DNA of 64,000 nt from assembly GCA_944321435.1 (NCBI GenBank), contig CALULH010000010.1, positions 42,165 through 106,164 of the forward strand. The letters run 5' to 3'. Below are positions 43,812 through 51,951 of this stretch, piece after piece; position 1 is the first letter of the stretch; the number at the start of each line of letters is the position of its first letter. The position numbers and the translations under genes are program-made. The notes under the pieces are model-generated. The model worked only from the letters and a program-made list of their open reading frames with translations. It made no database searches and was not told the origin of the DNA. This stretch comes from an uncultured Coriobacteriaceae bacterium (GTDB lineage Bacteria > Actinomycetota > Coriobacteriia > Coriobacteriales > Coriobacteriaceae).

Positions 43812-43937
43812 ATGTTCAAGACGAGAAGCCCCTGGCCGTTCATCATCATTTCGATCATCATCGTCGTTGTCGCGCTGATCGCGTTCGCGCTCACCGGCAG
43901 CACCGAGATCAGCGGTCACTGGGAGTTCACCTTCTAG
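43812..43937 (+). CDS. Small single-span membrane protein (41 residues) between hypD and hypE
   Basis: Starts at an ATG 4-5 nt after GAGGAGGATCC, one of the better ribosome-binding sites in the window. The protein has a basic start (MFKTRS), one strongly hydrophobic helix of about 22 residues (PFIIISIIIVVVALIAFAL) and a short polar tail (TGSTEISGHWEFTF). No family recognised. It lies 151 nt after hypD and 156 nt before hypE, same strand, so is probably co-expressed with them. Too short for most gene finders. Confidence 0.7.
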   Translation: MFKTRSPWPFIIISIIIVVVALIAFALTGSTEISGHWEFTF

Positions 43938-44093
43938 CGGCCCTGCAGCCGGGCGAGAAGGTCCCGGATCGCGCTGCGACCTGGTGTCAGCCCCGCCGCA
44001 GCGCCCCCCATGCCGTTTTCGAGCCGAGGCCCTGGCGGAGCCTCGCGTCCGCGCGCCCGCCCAAGCGGGCCATCGTACAGATAGGAGACCGCC

Positions 44094-45170
44094 ATGGCGA
44101 GCACCGACACCGTTCTTCTGGGCCACGGATCCGGCGGCCAGATGATGAAGCGCCTGATAGACGACGTGTTTCTGGAGGAGTTCGGCAACCCGGCGCTCTG
44201 CGCGGGCAACGACGCCGGCGTGGCGCCGCTGGGCGGCTTCGGCGCGTTGGGCGCCACGGCGGACGCCGGCGCCCCCGTCCCGCCCAACGCGCCGCGCATC
44301 GCCCTTTCCACCGACAGCTTCGTAGTGACGCCGCAGTTCTTCCCGGGCGGCAACATCGGGCGGCTGGCCGTGTGCGGCACGGTGAACGACGTGGCCACCT
44401 CGGGCGCTGCGGTGCGCTACCTCTCCTGCGGGTTCATCCTGGAAGAGGGCTACCCCATGGACAAGCTGCGCGAGATCTGCCGCACCATGGCCGCCACCGC
44501 GCGCGAGGCCGGCGTGGCCATCATCACCGGCGACACCAAGGTGGTTGAGCGCGGCGGCGCGGACGGCGTCTACATCAACACCGCCGGCGTGGGCGAGCTG
44601 GCGCCGGGCGTGAGCCTGTCGGGCGCCAACTGCCGGCCGGGCGACAAGGTCCTGGTTTCCGGCACACTGGGCGACCACGGCATCGCCATCATGAGCCAGC
44701 GCGAGGGGCTGGCGTTCTCCACGCCGGTTGAGTCGGACGCCGCTCCGCTGAACCACCTGATCGCCGCCGTCATGGAGGCCGCGCCGCACGTGCGCTGCTT
44801 CCGCGACCCCACGCGCGGCGGCCTGGCCAGCACGCTGAACGAGTTCGCCGCCGCCAGCCGGGTGCGCATCGAGGTGGACGAGGAAGCCGTCCCCGTGAAG
44901 CCGGCTGTGCGCGGTGCGTGCGAGATGCTGGGCTACGACGTGCTGCAGGTGGCCAACGAGGGCAAGATGGTGGCCGTGGTACCCGCAGACGAGGCCGCGG
45001 CCGCGCTGGAAGCTATGCAGGGCGCGCCCTACGGCGCCGACGCCGCCATTATCGGCGAGGTACTGGAGCTGCCCGAGGGCGCCGACCCCACCGTGCGCGT
45101 CCGCACGGCCTGGGGCTCCAGCCGCATCTTGGATATGCTGGTGGGCGAGCAGCTCCCCAGGATCTGCTGA
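44094..45170 (+). CDS. hypE: Hydrogenase expression/formation protein HypE
   Basis: A 358-residue PurM-like enzyme that dehydrates the thiocarboxamide made by HypF to thiocyanate, the cyanide donor. GHGSGGQMMKRLI at the N-terminus, the ATP-binding GNDAG/AVCGTVNDVA segments, and a C-terminal PRIC whose last cysteine is carbamoylated are all present. Complete. The start follows ATAGGAGACCGCC. HypA and HypB, needed for nickel insertion, and the hydrogenase itself are not in the window. Confidence 0.95.
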   Translation: MASTDTVLLGHGSGGQMMKRLIDDVFLEEFGNPALCAGNDAGVAPLGGFGALGATADAGAPVPPNAPRIALSTDSFVVTPQFFPGGNIGRLAVCGTVNDVATSGAAVRYLSCGFILEEGYPMDKLREICRTMAATAREAGVAIITGDTKVVERGGADGVYINTAGVGELAPGVSLSGANCRPGDKVLVSGTLGDHGIAIMSQREGLAFSTPVESDAAPLNHLIAAVMEAAPHVRCFRDPTRGGLASTLNEFAAASRVRIEVDEEAVPVKPAVRGACEMLGYDVLQVANEGKMVAVVPADEAAAALEAMQGAPYGADAAIIGEVLELPEGADPTVRVRTAWGSSRILDMLVGEQLPRIC

Positions 45171-45180
45171 CGCGCCTCCT

Positions 45181-45209
45181 TTGTGGGCGTGCGCGCAGGC
45201 GTGTATCAT
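45181..45209 (+). promoter_or_regulatory. Promoter of the HAD phosphatase gene
   Basis: TTGTGG (45181-45186), exactly 17 nt, TATCAT (45204-45209), 34 nt before the ATG at 45244. It sits immediately after the hypE stop. Confidence 0.65.
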
Positions 45210-45243
45210 AGGGCACGCCAATCAGACGTCTCAGGGAGTCCGC

Positions 45244-45909
45244 ATGCCCTTTACCCATGTAATCTTTGACCTTGACGGCACGCTGCTGGACACCATCCAA
45301 GATCTGGCAACGGCCGCCAACCTGGTGTGCGCCAAGCACGGCTGGCCCACCTTCACCGTGGACGAGTACAAGCGCAAGGTGGGCAACGGCGTGCCCAAGT
45401 TGGTGGAGCGCTACATGCCCGCCGGCCTAACCGCCGCCGACCCCGCGCTCTACCGCCAGGCCATTGAGGAGCAGCGCGCCTTTTACCAGGAGCACAAGCG
45501 CGACACGACAGCCCCCTACCCCGGCATCCCCGAGGCACTGGAGGCCCTGCGCGCGGGCGGTGTGCACCTGGGCGTGCTCTCCAACAAGGACCACGGCGCC
45601 GTGCAGCCGTTGGTGGAGGAGTACTTCCCCGCCGGGCTCTTCGAGGCCGCCCAAGGACTCACGCCCGCCTTTGCCCCCAAGCCCGATCCGGCTGTCACAC
45701 GGGCGCTTCTCGCCCACCTGGATGCCGATCCCGCCTCGACCCTCTACGTAGGGGATTCCGACGTTGACGTCTTCACCGGCCATAACGCCGGCATGCGCGC
45801 TTGCGGCGTTGCCTGGGGCTTCCGCGGCCGAGCCGAGCTTGAGGCCGCCGGCGCGGACTTCATAGCCCAGACCCCCGCCGACCTGGTGCGGATCGCGTTC
45901 AAGGCTTAA
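45244..45909 (+). CDS. HAD-family phosphatase, phosphoglycolate phosphatase-like
   Basis: A 221-residue haloacid dehalogenase-type hydrolase with the subclass I helical cap. Motif I DLDGTLLDT (nucleophile Asp), motif II LSNKD, and motif IV GDSDVDV are all intact, together with K in PKPDP. The closest named group is Gph/PgmB; the true substrate cannot be read from sequence. The ATG follows CTCAGGGAGTCCGC. The methyltransferase gene starts 30 nt downstream, so the two are probably co-transcribed. Confidence 0.88.
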   Translation: MPFTHVIFDLDGTLLDTIQDLATAANLVCAKHGWPTFTVDEYKRKVGNGVPKLVERYMPAGLTAADPALYRQAIEEQRAFYQEHKRDTTAPYPGIPEALEALRAGGVHLGVLSNKDHGAVQPLVEEYFPAGLFEAAQGLTPAFAPKPDPAVTRALLAHLDADPASTLYVGDSDVDVFTGHNAGMRACGVAWGFRGRAELEAAGADFIAQTPADLVRIAFKA

Positions 45910-45939
45910 CAAACCGCCACCTTAAGAGAAAGGCTCGCC

Positions 45940-47187
45940 ATGCGCGTTGTCCCCGCGTTTTTGCACGAGAAGCTCGAGGCTCAGTACGGCCCCAGCCTGG
46001 CCACCCAGATAGAGGCGAGTTTTCGCGCCGAGCGCGCCACCACGCTGCGCGTGAACGCGCTCAAAGCGGACCGTACCGACGTGCGGGAGCAGCTGGCGGA
46101 GGCGGGTCTGCGCACGGAAGCGGTGGCATGGTACGCCGATGCGCTGGTGGTGCAGGGGTTGGACGAGAAGCGCGCCCGCGCCTGGCTGGAGGACCAGGCT
46201 ACTCCGGAAGATGAAGGCCACGAGGACGCTGGCGCAGGGCCCGCAGCGTCCGATGCAAGCGCTGACGCCCACATTCCCGCACGCCTCAGCGCGCTCGATG
46301 TACTGCGTGCCCATCCTCTGTACAAGGATGGCAGCATCTACCTGCAGAATCTCTCGGCTATGATCCCGCCTTTGGTGCTGGGGCCTCAGCCCGGCCAATC
46401 CGTGCTGGACATGTGCGCCGCACCGGGCGGTAAGACCTGCCAACTGGCCGCGCTGTCGGGCAACGAGGCGCTGATCACCGCCTGCGAGAAAAACGCCGCA
46501 CGCGCCGAGCGCCTGCGCTACAACCTGGACAAGCAGGGGGCGCGCCGCGTCAACATCATGGTGACCGACGCGCGGAAGCTGGACCCGTTCTTCACCTTCG
46601 ACGCCGTGCTGCTGGATGCCCCGTGCTCCGGCAGCGGAACCGTGCAGTTGGCCGACGAGCGCCAAGCGCGCAAGCAGCGCTTTGAGGCGGATCTTCTCGC
46701 CCGCACCGTGCGCACGCAGCAGACGCTGCTGCGCCGCGCGTTGGAGGCGGTGCCCGCCGGCGGCGTGGTGACGTACTCCACCTGCTCTATCCTTGCGGAC
46801 GAGAACGAGCAGGTGGTGCAGGCAGCGCTAGACGGCGCGTTGAGCCCCGCCGCCGCTGCAGGCGGGCGGGACGGAGCCTCCGGCGACCGCGGAAGCCGCA
46901 ACCGCCGCGGCGGAAAAGGCGGTCGCAACCGCAAGGGCAAAGGATCGCAGGCCGCCGCGCGTTACGGCGCACTGGATGACGGCTGGGATGACGGCGCCTC
47001 CGTGCTCGGGGACGCCGCCGCGACCGGGCAACGCGCGCGCCGATCCCCCGCATGTGAGCTGGTCCCCCTTGATCCCGGGCTCTTCCCCGGCGTGCCCCTG
47101 CTGCCCGTGAGCGTCCCCGGAACGTTGTGCGTGCGCCCCACCGACCGGTATGAAGGGTTCTTTGTGGCGCGGTTGAAGAGGCTCTAG
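45940..47187 (+). CDS. RsmB/NOP2-family RNA m5C methyltransferase (RsmF-like)
   Basis: A 415-residue SAM-dependent cytosine-5 methyltransferase acting on rRNA. MCAAPGGKT (motif I), DAPCSGSGT (motif IV cysteine) and YSTCSIL (motif VI, catalytic Cys) are clear. A Gly/Arg/Lys-rich insert of about 40 residues (near 305-345) lies between the catalytic core and the C-terminal domain. The start follows AAGAGAAAGGCTCGCC. The closest families are RsmF/YebU and RsmB; the target base is not determinable. Confidence 0.88.
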   Translation: MRVVPAFLHEKLEAQYGPSLATQIEASFRAERATTLRVNALKADRTDVREQLAEAGLRTEAVAWYADALVVQGLDEKRARAWLEDQATPEDEGHEDAGAGPAASDASADAHIPARLSALDVLRAHPLYKDGSIYLQNLSAMIPPLVLGPQPGQSVLDMCAAPGGKTCQLAALSGNEALITACEKNAARAERLRYNLDKQGARRVNIMVTDARKLDPFFTFDAVLLDAPCSGSGTVQLADERQARKQRFEADLLARTVRTQQTLLRRALEAVPAGGVVTYSTCSILADENEQVVQAALDGALSPAAAAGGRDGASGDRGSRNRRGGKGGRNRKGKGSQAAARYGALDDGWDDGASVLGDAAATGQRARRSPACELVPLDPGLFPGVPLLPVSVPGTLCVRPTDRYEGFFVARLKRL

Positions 47188-47227
47188 GGCGGGGCAAACA
47201 ACCCGCTCCGCCTGTCGGCCATAGCAG

Positions 47228-47299
47228 CCATAGGGGACGGGTACAGATGGCAGATGGCGCATACTGCGCCCATCTGCCATCTGTACCCGTCCCCTATGG
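47228..47299. repeat. REP-like 72-bp palindrome with 30-bp perfect arms
   Basis: Arms 47228-47257 and 47270-47299 are exact complements; the core reads GGGGACGGGTACAGATGG. Pairing continues by five bases with one bulge (GCGCA/TGCGC). Strings of the GGGGACGGGTAC kind are typical of REP-like palindromes spread by RAYT (Y1) transposases. No RAYT gene and no second copy in this window. It lies between convergent genes. Confidence 0.7.
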
Positions 47300-47307
47300 C
47301 AAACGCC

Positions 47308-47332
47308 CGGGGGCGGCCAACCGCCGCCCCCG
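47308..47332. terminator. GC-rich hairpin between convergent genes
   Basis: Arms CGGGGGCGG (47308-47316) and CCGCCCCCG (47324-47332). U-tract weak (GTCTCGTCC on the plus strand). May end either of the converging transcripts. Confidence 0.5.
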
Positions 47333-47369
47333 TCTCGTCCGTACCGCCTGAAAACCGTAGGCTATTTGG

Positions 47370-48002
47370 CTATTGCTCGCTCGACGGCGTGCCCAGCATA
47401 GCGTTGAGCAGCTCGTCCTCCGCGCTCTCGTCAACCTCCCACGCGCTCTCGTCATCGCGTGTGTAGTTGAAGGTGCAAGCGTTGTCCTGGATCTCCGCAC
47501 TGTCGATCGTATCCATGAACAGCTGGCCCATCTCCTGGTAAAGGGCGCTCTCGTCCACGTCTGTCTGGCCCGAGGCCAAAGCGTCCGTAACATACTGCTC
47601 GGCGTACTGCTCAACCGCCGCGCCGAAATCCTCCATCGCGCGGTACAGCGACTTGCAGGTAATGGTCACGTCAGCCGTGGCCGTACCCGCGTCCTCGTCC
47701 ACGGCAACTTCCTCGATCTGGTAGTCGAAGCCGTCGAGGAGCGACGTCACGTAGTCCGTCGCGTCAACGCCCAGCATGTCGAGGTCCTCGCCGTTGGAAG
47801 CCTCGAGGTCCTCGACGAACTCGGCATACAGCTCGGAATCGGTGTCCCTCACTGCGCCGAGCTGCTCCTCCAGGTCCTGCGTGATCAACTCCTCGGCCGA
47901 CGGCCCGCTCTGACAACCCGCAAGGCCCAGCAGGCACCCGCACAGCAGCACAACTACGGCAAACGGCGCGCAGAGCAAAAACTTCCTCGATATCGTCCGC
48001 AT
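47370..48002 (-). CDS. Surface lipoprotein, DUF5105-like
   Basis: A 210-residue lipoprotein: a basic start, a hydrophobic stretch and lipobox LAGC with Cys30, then a mature acidic protein of about 180 residues. It alternates helices and strands (LITQDLEEQL, ATDYVTSLLDGF, VDEDAGTATADVTITCKSL). This pattern fits the DUF5105 group of gut-bacterial lipoproteins of unknown function. GGGGAG is 6 nt before the second of two adjacent ATGs, chosen here. A separate transcript from pyrE, 149 nt upstream. Confidence 0.7.
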   Translation of the reverse strand: MRTISRKFLLCAPFAVVVLLCGCLLGLAGCQSGPSAEELITQDLEEQLGAVRDTDSELYAEFVEDLEASNGEDLDMLGVDATDYVTSLLDGFDYQIEEVAVDEDAGTATADVTITCKSLYRAMEDFGAAVEQYAEQYVTDALASGQTDVDESALYQEMGQLFMDTIDSAEIQDNACTFNYTRDDESAWEVDESAEDELLNAMLGTPSSEQ

Positions 48003-48150
48003 CATGGTCTCCCCACATCCCGGCGGTATATGAGTCAAGTATGCGCGCCCTCGCGCCGATTTAAGCTTATATTCAGAACACATCGGCAACGGCACTGCGG
48101 GCGGGGTGCTCGCGCCGCTCCGCCCGCGCCAAAACGCGTGAGGCACCGGA

Positions 48151-48831
48151 TTACTTGACGCCGTACTGCTCGTAGTACGCGTCGATCGCCGCCTTGACGG
48201 CGTCGTCGATCACCACGCGGCCGCCGACCTCGCGGTTATGCAGATGCTCCACGACCTCGGCCATGCTCACGATGCTGGCAACCGGGAAGCCGTACCTCTC
48301 CTGGATCTCCTGCTGCGCGGTCACCTTGCCGCCCTTGCCCACCTCCATGCGGTTCAGGCTCACAATAAGGCCCTTGACCTCGACGTTGGCAGCCGCCATG
48401 AGCTTGGGATACGTCTCGTCGATGGATTTGCCGGACGTGGTGACGTCCTCCACCATGACCACGCGGTCGCCGTCCTTGAGCTCGTAGCCCAGCATGCCGC
48501 CCTTGTCGGCGCCGTGGTCCTTGACCTCCTTGCGATCCGAGCAGTACCTGACTTCCTTGCCGTACAGGTCGTGCATGGCAATGGCCGTGACCACGCTCAG
48601 CGGGATACCCTTGTACGCCGGCCCGAAGAGCACGTCGAAGTCCAGGCCGAAGTTGTCATGGATGGCGCGCGCATAGTACTCGCCCAGCTTTTTGAGCTGG
48701 TAACCGGTCACATAGGCGCCGGCGTTCATGAAAAACGGGCTCTGGCGGCCGCTCTTGAGCGTGAACTCGCCGAACTTGAGCACGTCGGACTCGACCATGA
48801 ACTCGATGAACTCCTGCTTGTAGGCCTCCAT
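48151..48831 (-). CDS. pyrE: Orotate phosphoribosyltransferase
   Basis: A 226-residue PRTase making OMP from orotate and PRPP in pyrimidine synthesis. VVMVEDVTTSGKSI is the PRPP-binding signature, FTLKSGRQSPFFMNAG the orotate-side segment, and YCSDRKEVKDHG the flexible loop. The start at 48831 follows AGAAGGGAGCCCCT. No other pyr gene is adjacent, so regulation is local. Confidence 0.94.
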   Translation of the reverse strand: MEAYKQEFIEFMVESDVLKFGEFTLKSGRQSPFFMNAGAYVTGYQLKKLGEYYARAIHDNFGLDFDVLFGPAYKGIPLSVVTAIAMHDLYGKEVRYCSDRKEVKDHGADKGGMLGYELKDGDRVVMVEDVTTSGKSIDETYPKLMAAANVEVKGLIVSLNRMEVGKGGKVTAQQEIQERYGFPVASIVSMAEVVEHLHNREVGGRVVIDDAVKAAIDAYYEQYGVK

Positions 48832-49063
48832 AGGGGCTCCCTTCTGGCGGGCGCAGGCAGGCGAGAAGCCCGGCTGCCTGCGCGACATACGCATCAGAGC
48901 CATTATACGCGGAGAGCCCCCGCCTGGCTTACCCACCGAAAGACGAGAGGCGAAACGACCCTTTGCGCCAACGGCACGTTGGTCAGATGGAAAACCGCAC
49001 GACCGGCAAGACAGGCCGCGCATGCCCCCTTCGATTGCGCGGCGCTTTGACTAAAGGTTGCCT

Positions 49064-49087
49064 GGGGCGAGAAAAACGCACCCATAC
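49064..49087 (+). repeat. Solitary unit of the 30-bp repeat
   Basis: Reads GGGGCGAGAAAAACGCACCC then ATAC: the same order of TGGGCGAGAA core and CGC-C-CATAC seen in loci A and B. It abuts the hairpin at 49088-49116, which is itself built from the GGCGAGAAGCG motif. Confidence 0.65.
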
Positions 49088-49116
49088 AGAAGCGCCCCTC
49101 CGGAGAGGGGCGCTTC
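49088..49116 (-). terminator. Hairpin downstream of galE built from the GGCGAGAAG motif
   Basis: Arms AGAAGCGCCCCTC (49088-49100) and GAGGGGCGCTTCT (49105-49117), 13 perfect pairs with a 4-nt loop. On the minus strand the stem is preceded by AGGCG so that the arm reads GGCGAGAAGCGCC. A U-rich GTTTTTC follows about 15 nt later. Likely galE terminator, similar to uptake-sequence terminators in other bacteria. Confidence 0.65.
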
Positions 49117-49164
49117 TCGCCTGAAAGCTTATCCAACCGCGCCGCAAAGGGCCGCTGACGCCGG

Positions 49165-50220
49165 TTAGTCCTCGTAGCCGTTGGGGTTCTTGGACTGCCA
49201 GTTCCAGGAGTCGCGGCACATCTCGGCAATGCCGTACTGCGCCTTCCAGCCCATCTCGCGCTCGGCCTTGGAGCAGTCGGCGTAGTTCTCGGCCACATCG
49301 CCGGCGCGGCGCGGGTCGATGACGTAGGGAACCTCGTGCCCGCACGCCGCAGAGAACGCCTGGATGATCTCGAGAACCGAGGTGCCCGTGCCGGTGCCGA
49401 GGTTGAAGACCTCCGCGCCGGTCTTGCCGTTCATCCACGCCAGCGCCGCGACGTGGCCGCTGGCCAGATCCATCACGTGGATGTAGTCGCGCACGCCGGT
49501 ACCGTCGGGCGTGGGATAGTCGTCGCCGAAGACGTGCACCTCGGAGCGCTTGCCGATAGCGGTCTGCGCCACGTACGGCAGCAGGTTGTTGGGAATGCCC
49601 TTGGGATCCTCGCCCATAAGGCCCGTGGGATGCGCGCCAATGGGGTTGAAGTAACGGAGCAGCACCACGTCCCACTCGGGATCGGCCACCGTAAGGTCGG
49701 TGAGGATCTGCTCGATCATCCACTTGGTCCAGCCATAGGGGTTCGTAGCCGGCTTCTTGGGGCTCTCCTCCGTAAGCGGCAGGCTGTCCGGGTCGCCGTA
49801 AACGGTGGCGGAGCTGGAGAAGATGATCGACTTGCAGCCGTGGCCGCGCATGACGTCGACCAGCGTCAGCGTGTTGCCGATGTTGTTGGAGTAATACTCG
49901 ATGGGCTTGGAGACGGACTCGCCCACGGCCTTGAAGCCGGCGAAGTGAATCACGCGGTCGATCTTGTTCTCCGTGAAGATCTTCTCCAGCGCGGCGCGGT
50001 CGTTGACGTCGGCCTCGTAAAAGCTCATGCGCTGCGCCGCGGCATCGCCCACGATGGTCTTGATGCGGTCGAGCACCTTGACGGAGGCATTGGACAGATC
50101 GTCGACGATGATAACCTGATAGCCGCCCTGCAGCAGCTCGACCACGGTGTGGCTGCCAATGAAACCGGCACCGCCGGTGACGAGCACGCAGGTGTCCTGA
50201 GGGGCAAGTTCTTGAGCCAT
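49165..50220 (-). CDS. galE: UDP-glucose 4-epimerase GalE
   Basis: A 351-residue extended short-chain dehydrogenase interconverting UDP-glucose and UDP-galactose. GGAGFIGSH is the NAD-binding loop, SSSATVYG and YGWTK hold the catalytic Ser/Tyr/Lys, and RYFNPIGAHPTGLMGEDP is typical of GalE. The start at 50220 follows GGGAGGCCTT. A TACAAT -10 on the minus strand (50306-50301) lies about 80 nt upstream. Galactose genes are not adjacent, so it may serve surface polysaccharide supply. Confidence 0.94.
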   Translation of the reverse strand: MAQELAPQDTCVLVTGGAGFIGSHTVVELLQGGYQVIIVDDLSNASVKVLDRIKTIVGDAAAQRMSFYEADVNDRAALEKIFTENKIDRVIHFAGFKAVGESVSKPIEYYSNNIGNTLTLVDVMRGHGCKSIIFSSSATVYGDPDSLPLTEESPKKPATNPYGWTKWMIEQILTDLTVADPEWDVVLLRYFNPIGAHPTGLMGEDPKGIPNNLLPYVAQTAIGKRSEVHVFGDDYPTPDGTGVRDYIHVMDLASGHVAALAWMNGKTGAEVFNLGTGTGTSVLEIIQAFSAACGHEVPYVIDPRRAGDVAENYADCSKAEREMGWKAQYGIAEMCRDSWNWQSKNPNGYED

Positions 50221-50568
50221 AAGGCCTCCCGAGTCTTGGGGGTGCCGGCCGACGCCGAGTTGCGGACCGGGTCGCCGCATACCGCGCGGCAACGCGACCA
50301 TTGTACCGCAGGGGCGCGAACGCCACACCGCCTCGGTGGAACACGCGCCGAAATGGCATGAGCGCGGGGTGCATCGCGACGCATTCAGCCGGATACCGTG
50401 CGGACGGGGCGGTTGGACGCAGGTCGGGAACGATCGGCCGTCGGGCGCGGGCATCGCGGCAATTGGACGCAGGCCGCAGACGCATGCGGACGGCGTGAGC
50501 CGCGAACAGCGAGCAGCCTGCAAGCGCACGGCCCCGGGACGGCGGGCAAGCACTTGTCGCACGCCCCT

Positions 50569-50790
50569 TTGCGCAGGGCATCGCGCGCCCCCAGGCAAGA
50601 ACGCCGTACGCCTCTTGCGCAGGGCGAGTAGCGCCTGTCGCCCTTCTCGCCACCGGCACCTGCCGCGCTTCCCTTGCGCAGGGCGAGTAGAACCTGCAGA
50701 TACACCGTCCCTTGCGTGTTCTTCTCGCCTTGCGCACGGACTCATGCGCCCAGGCCTCCCCTTCCTTTGCACAAGGCGAGAAGGACGCGC
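50569..50790. repeat. Degenerate TTGCGCAGGGCGAGTAG repeats in a 635-bp gene-free region
   Basis: At 50569, 50615, 50674, 50730 and 50766 the sequence reads close to TTGCGCAGGGCGAGTAG, spaced 35-60 bp. Two GGCGAGAAG motifs (50643 and 50722 in reverse, 50774 forward) lie among them. Upstream, TTGGACGCAGG occurs twice (50414 and 50462). The whole gap 50221-50855 has no credible gene. Confidence 0.6.
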
Positions 50791-50855
50791 AGGGCTACCC
50801 CGCCCCCGCACGCTCGCCACCGGTCGACGCGTTCGCCACCGTCCGCGCACGTCGG

Positions 50856-51725
50856 CTACCGGCCGACGCGTCCGCGACGGCTCAGCGCGGCGTAGATTGC
50901 GCCGCCGGCGAGGGCGAGAAGCACAGCCACCGCAAGAACTATCAGGCTAAGCTGCCAGTTGCCCGCCCCCAAGGCCGCCGCGGCAAACGTGGACGTGATG
51001 ATCGACGGGATGCGCCCCACCGTCACGATGGGCAGGAACGCCCGCCAGCGCATGCGCGTGAGACCGGCCACATAGGTGAGCAGGTCCTTGGGTGTGCCGG
51101 GAATCAGGAACACCACGAACATCACGAGCTCCAAGCGCGCGGTGTTCTGAAGCCACGCCACCCGGTCCAGCTTGTCGGGCGAAAAGAACAGCCCCACCGC
51201 GCGGCGACCCCAGCGGCGCACGGCGGCGAAGACCAACGTTGACCCGATCGCACTCGCCACCAGGCACGATGCCGTACCCTCCCAAAATCCCAGAGCGTAG
51301 CCGCTGGCCAGCTCGACCGGCTCCCCGGGCACCACGGCGACGATGATCTGCGCCACGTTGACGCCCACGATGGCCAAGCGCGCCAACACCGGCTGCTGGG
51401 CCACGAAGCCGCGCACGGCCTCCGAATCGCTTATCCAGGCCCAAACGCCCGGCGCGTACCGCCAAGCCGCGTAGCCCAGAGCCGCCACGGCAACGCAGGC
51501 AAGAAGGGCCTTTGCCGCGAAGGGCAGGCGCAAGCCGCCCAAGGGCGCGGAAGCGGAGACGCGCCCCAACCGTGCGAAGATGCCGCGCGGCGTCCGGGCG
51601 CGCAGGCGCTTCTCGCCTGGGCGCAGGTTGCCCGCGTACGCCGGGCCGCTGAAGAGGCGGCGCTCATCGCCCTCGTCCGGACAGCGCAGATCAGAGCGCA
51701 TGCTGGGTTCGGTTACGCGGTCCAT
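50856..51725 (-). CDS. TVP38/TMEM64 family membrane protein
   Basis: A 289-residue protein with a hydrophilic N-terminus of about 70 residues and about five helices of the SNARE-associated/DedA superfamily. The core PGEPVELASGYALGF and the loop FLIPGTPKDLLTYVAGLT are signature blocks of the TVP38 (YdjX/YdjZ) group, thought to be lipid scramblases. Function here is unknown. The N-terminal segment has RPGEKRLRAR, again with the GGCGAGAAG motif. The ATG follows GGGAGATTCC. Probably transcribed alone, behind the two-component genes. Confidence 0.83.
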   Translation of the reverse strand: MDRVTEPSMRSDLRCPDEGDERRLFSGPAYAGNLRPGEKRLRARTPRGIFARLGRVSASAPLGGLRLPFAAKALLACVAVAALGYAAWRYAPGVWAWISDSEAVRGFVAQQPVLARLAIVGVNVAQIIVAVVPGEPVELASGYALGFWEGTASCLVASAIGSTLVFAAVRRWGRRAVGLFFSPDKLDRVAWLQNTARLELVMFVVFLIPGTPKDLLTYVAGLTRMRWRAFLPIVTVGRIPSIITSTFAAAALGAGNWQLSLIVLAVAVLLALAGGAIYAALSRRGRVGR

Positions 51726-51951
51726 GGAATCTCCCGTCGTCGGGGGCCGCCGCAGAGGCGGCCCGAAGAATCTCTCGCCGTCTTGCGGCGAGAAGTTGAT
51801 CGAGCAAGGCGGGCAGGCGGCCAAAACAGCCGCGGGGTCGGCTTTTGCGCATGGCTCGCGCTGGGTGCCGGACGCACCCCTCCTGTCCATCGTCGTGTTG
51901 ACCTCGTCGGCCGTCGCCGCAGCCCGCAACGCGGGCGTCGTGCGGCGAGCC

